A stretch of DNA of 8,115 nucleotides from Bacteroidales bacterium (GTDB taxonomy: Bacteria > Bacteroidota > Bacteroidia > Bacteroidales > JAGOPY01). The notes under the pieces are model-generated. The model saw only the letters and a program-made list of their open reading frames with translations. It was not told where the DNA came from and ran no database searches. The position numbers and the translations under genes are program-made. The stretch spans positions 1 to 8,115 of the forward strand of contig DAOWEV010000085.1 in NCBI GenBank assembly GCA_030638325.1, in the 5' to 3' direction. Of this stretch, positions 6,815 to 8,115 are shown one piece after another; positions within the stretch are counted from its first letter, which is position 1, and every line of letters starts with the position of its first letter.

Positions 6815-7885
6815 CTACTTCATCTTCTCCAGTTCCTTAAGCTTTTTCGGGTTGAATATCCGGAGGAAAGTATTGGCCATAAAAAACGGCCCGTTGTTCA
6901 GGATAAATATTCTAAGCCTGTATGGGAACCGATCAATAATAATGGTAAGCATCTTCAATGTTACTGCAAGGATAATCCCGGGGAGTGCAAGTATATAGAT
7001 CCCAGGGTTAAAATTCTTATATTTTCTTTCATAACCCGCTATCCCGGCGTACTTTCCAGCACAGGCATCAGCTATCTTCACTTTCCGGCCGGACAACTCC
7101 GATCTCCACTCCCCCACCTTTCCGGGGTTAATTTTTTCCGTCAGGCTTTTCTGGTATTTCATGATGAAGGCTTCCGAATACTGCCTGATCACTTCATCCT
7201 TTTTCTTGTAAAAATCAAATACTTCTTCAGTATATGGAATCCCCAGAAATTCACATAACTTCCCATATTGCTTTTCCGGCCCGGTAATTAGGTCTTCCAT
7301 GCGGATTGTTATATATGAATCCGGATTTTTGGCGGCAGCCCTGTTATAACTCCTCACAAAATATTTCCACTTGGTAACCGTGGTTGAAATGATCGGAAGC
7401 TCAAAATCCACCTTTTTGATCGACAGGAAATTATCCCTGTAATCGCGCATAATATGGATGAACTTTGCATTCGGGAAAATTTTGAGTAAACGTTCGGTAT
7501 AGATGGTATACCCGGGATTCTTATCTCCAAAGATCCGAATCTCGTTTTTATCAAAAAAAGAATTGTAATTCGAATAAACGAGTTTAGAAACTTCTGCATA
7601 GGAATTTGCCCTGTCCATCTTCAAAAGTTCTTTCCTGAGTATTGAGACATCCATCTTCCATGTATCGAAGTACCATTGTTCCTGCAATTCCTCAATAAAT
7701 TCGTCTATCCTTTGATCCGTCCAGTTTTTTGTTTTTTTATACCTGGGATAAAGGTCGAGGATGAATTTGCATTCAGGAGGAATACACACATCCGGGTGGG
7801 CATCAAAAAGCGTTCTGAGCAGGGTAGTTCCGGAACGTGGCCTCCCGACAATGAAGAAAACAGGTATGTTGCTAAACTTTCCCAT
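6815..7885 (-). CDS. Sulfotransferase family protein with hydrophobic C-terminal tail
   Basis: This 356-residue protein belongs to the PAPS-dependent sulfotransferases (Sulfotransfer_3-like). The 5'-phosphosulfate loop is GRPRSGTTLL at 14-23. GDKNPGY at 120-126 corresponds to the conserved GEKTP region. The 3'-phosphate site is RDYRDNFLS at 147-155, and KVGEWRSEL at 256-264 is the typical C-terminal motif. The expected reaction is transfer of sulfate from PAPS to a hydroxyl of a glycan, lipid or peptide; the acceptor is unknown. The core ends near 290. It is followed by a membrane-like helix (about 297-316, YILALPGIILAVTLKMLTII) and a basic, amphipathic tail to 356, suggesting attachment to the inner membrane. 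The start is firm: an in-frame TGA directly precedes the ATG and the PAPS loop follows at once. It converges with the cold-shock gene. No carbohydrate or PAPS synthesis genes are in view. Confidence 0.92.
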   Translation of the reverse strand: MGKFSNIPVFFIVGRPRSGTTLLRTLFDAHPDVCIPPECKFILDLYPRYKKTKNWTDQRIDEFIEELQEQWYFDTWKMDVSILRKELLKMDRANSYAEVSKLVYSNYNSFFDKNEIRIFGDKNPGYTIYTERLLKIFPNAKFIHIMRDYRDNFLSIKKVDFELPIISTTVTKWKYFVRSYNRAAAKNPDSYITIRMEDLITGPEKQYGKLCEFLGIPYTEEVFDFYKKKDEVIRQYSEAFIMKYQKSLTEKINPGKVGEWRSELSGRKVKIADACAGKYAGIAGYERKYKNFNPGIYILALPGIILAVTLKMLTIIIDRFPYRLRIFILNNGPFFMANTFLRIFNPKKLKELEKMK

Positions 7886-7929
7886 TCAGATCATTTTTTT
7901 GAATATGAGATCCATTTTCTTTAATGGCT

Positions 7930-7961
7930 GGACTGAGGGACTAAGAGACTGAGGGACTAAG
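7930..7961. repeat. Array of four 8-bp units (GGACTRAG)
   Basis: Four tandem units read GGACTGAG, GGACTAAG, AGACTGAG and GGACTAAG, followed by a decayed GGATGTGA. The array lies 44 bp upstream of the sulfotransferase start on the other strand and is non-coding. GGACT in these units can pair with AGTCC in the next array. Confidence 0.85.
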
Positions 7962-7969
7962 GGATGTGA

Positions 7970-8049
7970 CCTACCGTCCTACAATCCTACAGTCCTACAG
8001 TCCTACCGTCTTACCGTCCTTCCATCCTACCATTCTTCCATTCTTCCAT
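7970..8049. repeat. Array of ten degenerate 8-bp units (CCTACMRT to TCTTCCAT)
   Basis: Ten tandem 8-bp units drift gradually along the array. They run CCTACCGT, CCTACAAT, CCTACAGT twice, CCTACCGT, CTTACCGT, CCTTCCAT, CCTACCAT and TCTTCCAT twice. Separated by 8 bp from the GGACTRAG array, it has the same period and a partly complementary unit (AGTCC across unit borders at 7991-7995 and 7999-8003). The pair therefore forms a loose palindrome. There are no spacers, so it is not a CRISPR. Confidence 0.88.
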
Positions 8050-8051
8050 TG

Positions 8052-8077
8052 GTCATATGACTGCCGGCTGAAGGCAG
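8052..8077. other. Palindrome and small hairpin at the right edge
   Basis: GTCATATGAC (8052-8061) is a perfect 10-bp palindrome. It is followed by CTGCC (8061-8065) pairing with GGCAG (8073-8077) over a 7-nt loop. The remaining bases to 8115 show no gene, promoter box or further repeat. These may belong to the same intergenic repeat patch as the 8-bp arrays. No function can be assigned. Confidence 0.35.
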
Positions 8078-8115
8078 ACACTCACCTCGTACATGCAATA
8101 GATGCGAAATGCTCA

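Noticed and set aside
6809..7258. 149-codon plus-strand ORF
   Set aside because: It lies wholly opposite the sulfotransferase gene, whose PAPS motifs are intact; the plus-strand product has no recognisable pattern.
7912..7927. CCATT/AATGG hairpin upstream of the sulfotransferase start as a regulatory site
   Set aside because: It is only a 5-bp AT-rich stem, with no promoter box or operator pattern nearby.
7676..7952. Two overlapping plus-strand ORFs of 63 and 82 codons
   Set aside because: They lie opposite the conserved PAPS-binding N-terminus of the sulfotransferase and run into the 8-bp repeats; they are antisense shadows.
7930..8049. CRISPR-like array
   Set aside because: Units are 8 bp, contiguous and degenerate, with no spacers and no cas genes.

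Overview
The window reads as AT-rich chromosomal DNA from a member of the Bacteroidota, possibly a metagenome-derived genome. The evidence is a Bacteroidota-type -7 promoter box (TAnnTTTG) upstream of a cold-shock gene, start codons mostly without Shine-Dalgarno sequences, degenerate short-unit intergenic repeats, and the protein families present. Species cannot be told from the sequence.

Positions 1-6379 hold four genes in the same orientation. They are a TPR-CHAT protein (5' end outside the window), a secreted caspase/metacaspase-like protease with a DUF4384-like C-terminus, a membrane CHASE2 sensor with no output domain, and a secreted protein with a FecR-like N-terminus, an Ig-like middle and a TPR-like C-terminus. 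Both caspase-clan proteins keep their His/Cys catalytic pair. The last three proteins all carry export or membrane signals. Inference: this is a cell-envelope sensing and proteolysis module. It resembles the cyanobacterial habit of combining CHAT, CHASE2, FecR-like and DUF928 proteins, but here it has a separate caspase. This is the most interesting part of the window.

Between the CHASE2 and FecR-like genes (5199-5470) lies an imperfect inverted-repeat element of about 230 bp. Its 51-codon ORF begins like a four-helix-bundle (23S rRNA intervening-sequence type) protein and then degenerates. It looks like the deleted remnant of a mobile or dispersed element lodged inside the module.

Positions 6380-6810 hold a single-gene cold-shock protein unit: a promoter box, nine ATT triplets in the leader, a 63-residue CSD protein and a strong terminator hairpin. 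The hairpin also serves the convergent gene. From 7885 down to 6815 on the minus strand is a PAPS-dependent sulfotransferase family gene with an unusual hydrophobic C-terminal tail. Upstream of it, 7930-8049 consists of two back-to-back arrays of degenerate 8-bp units that are partly complementary. The last 66 bases carry only small palindromes and no recognisable gene.
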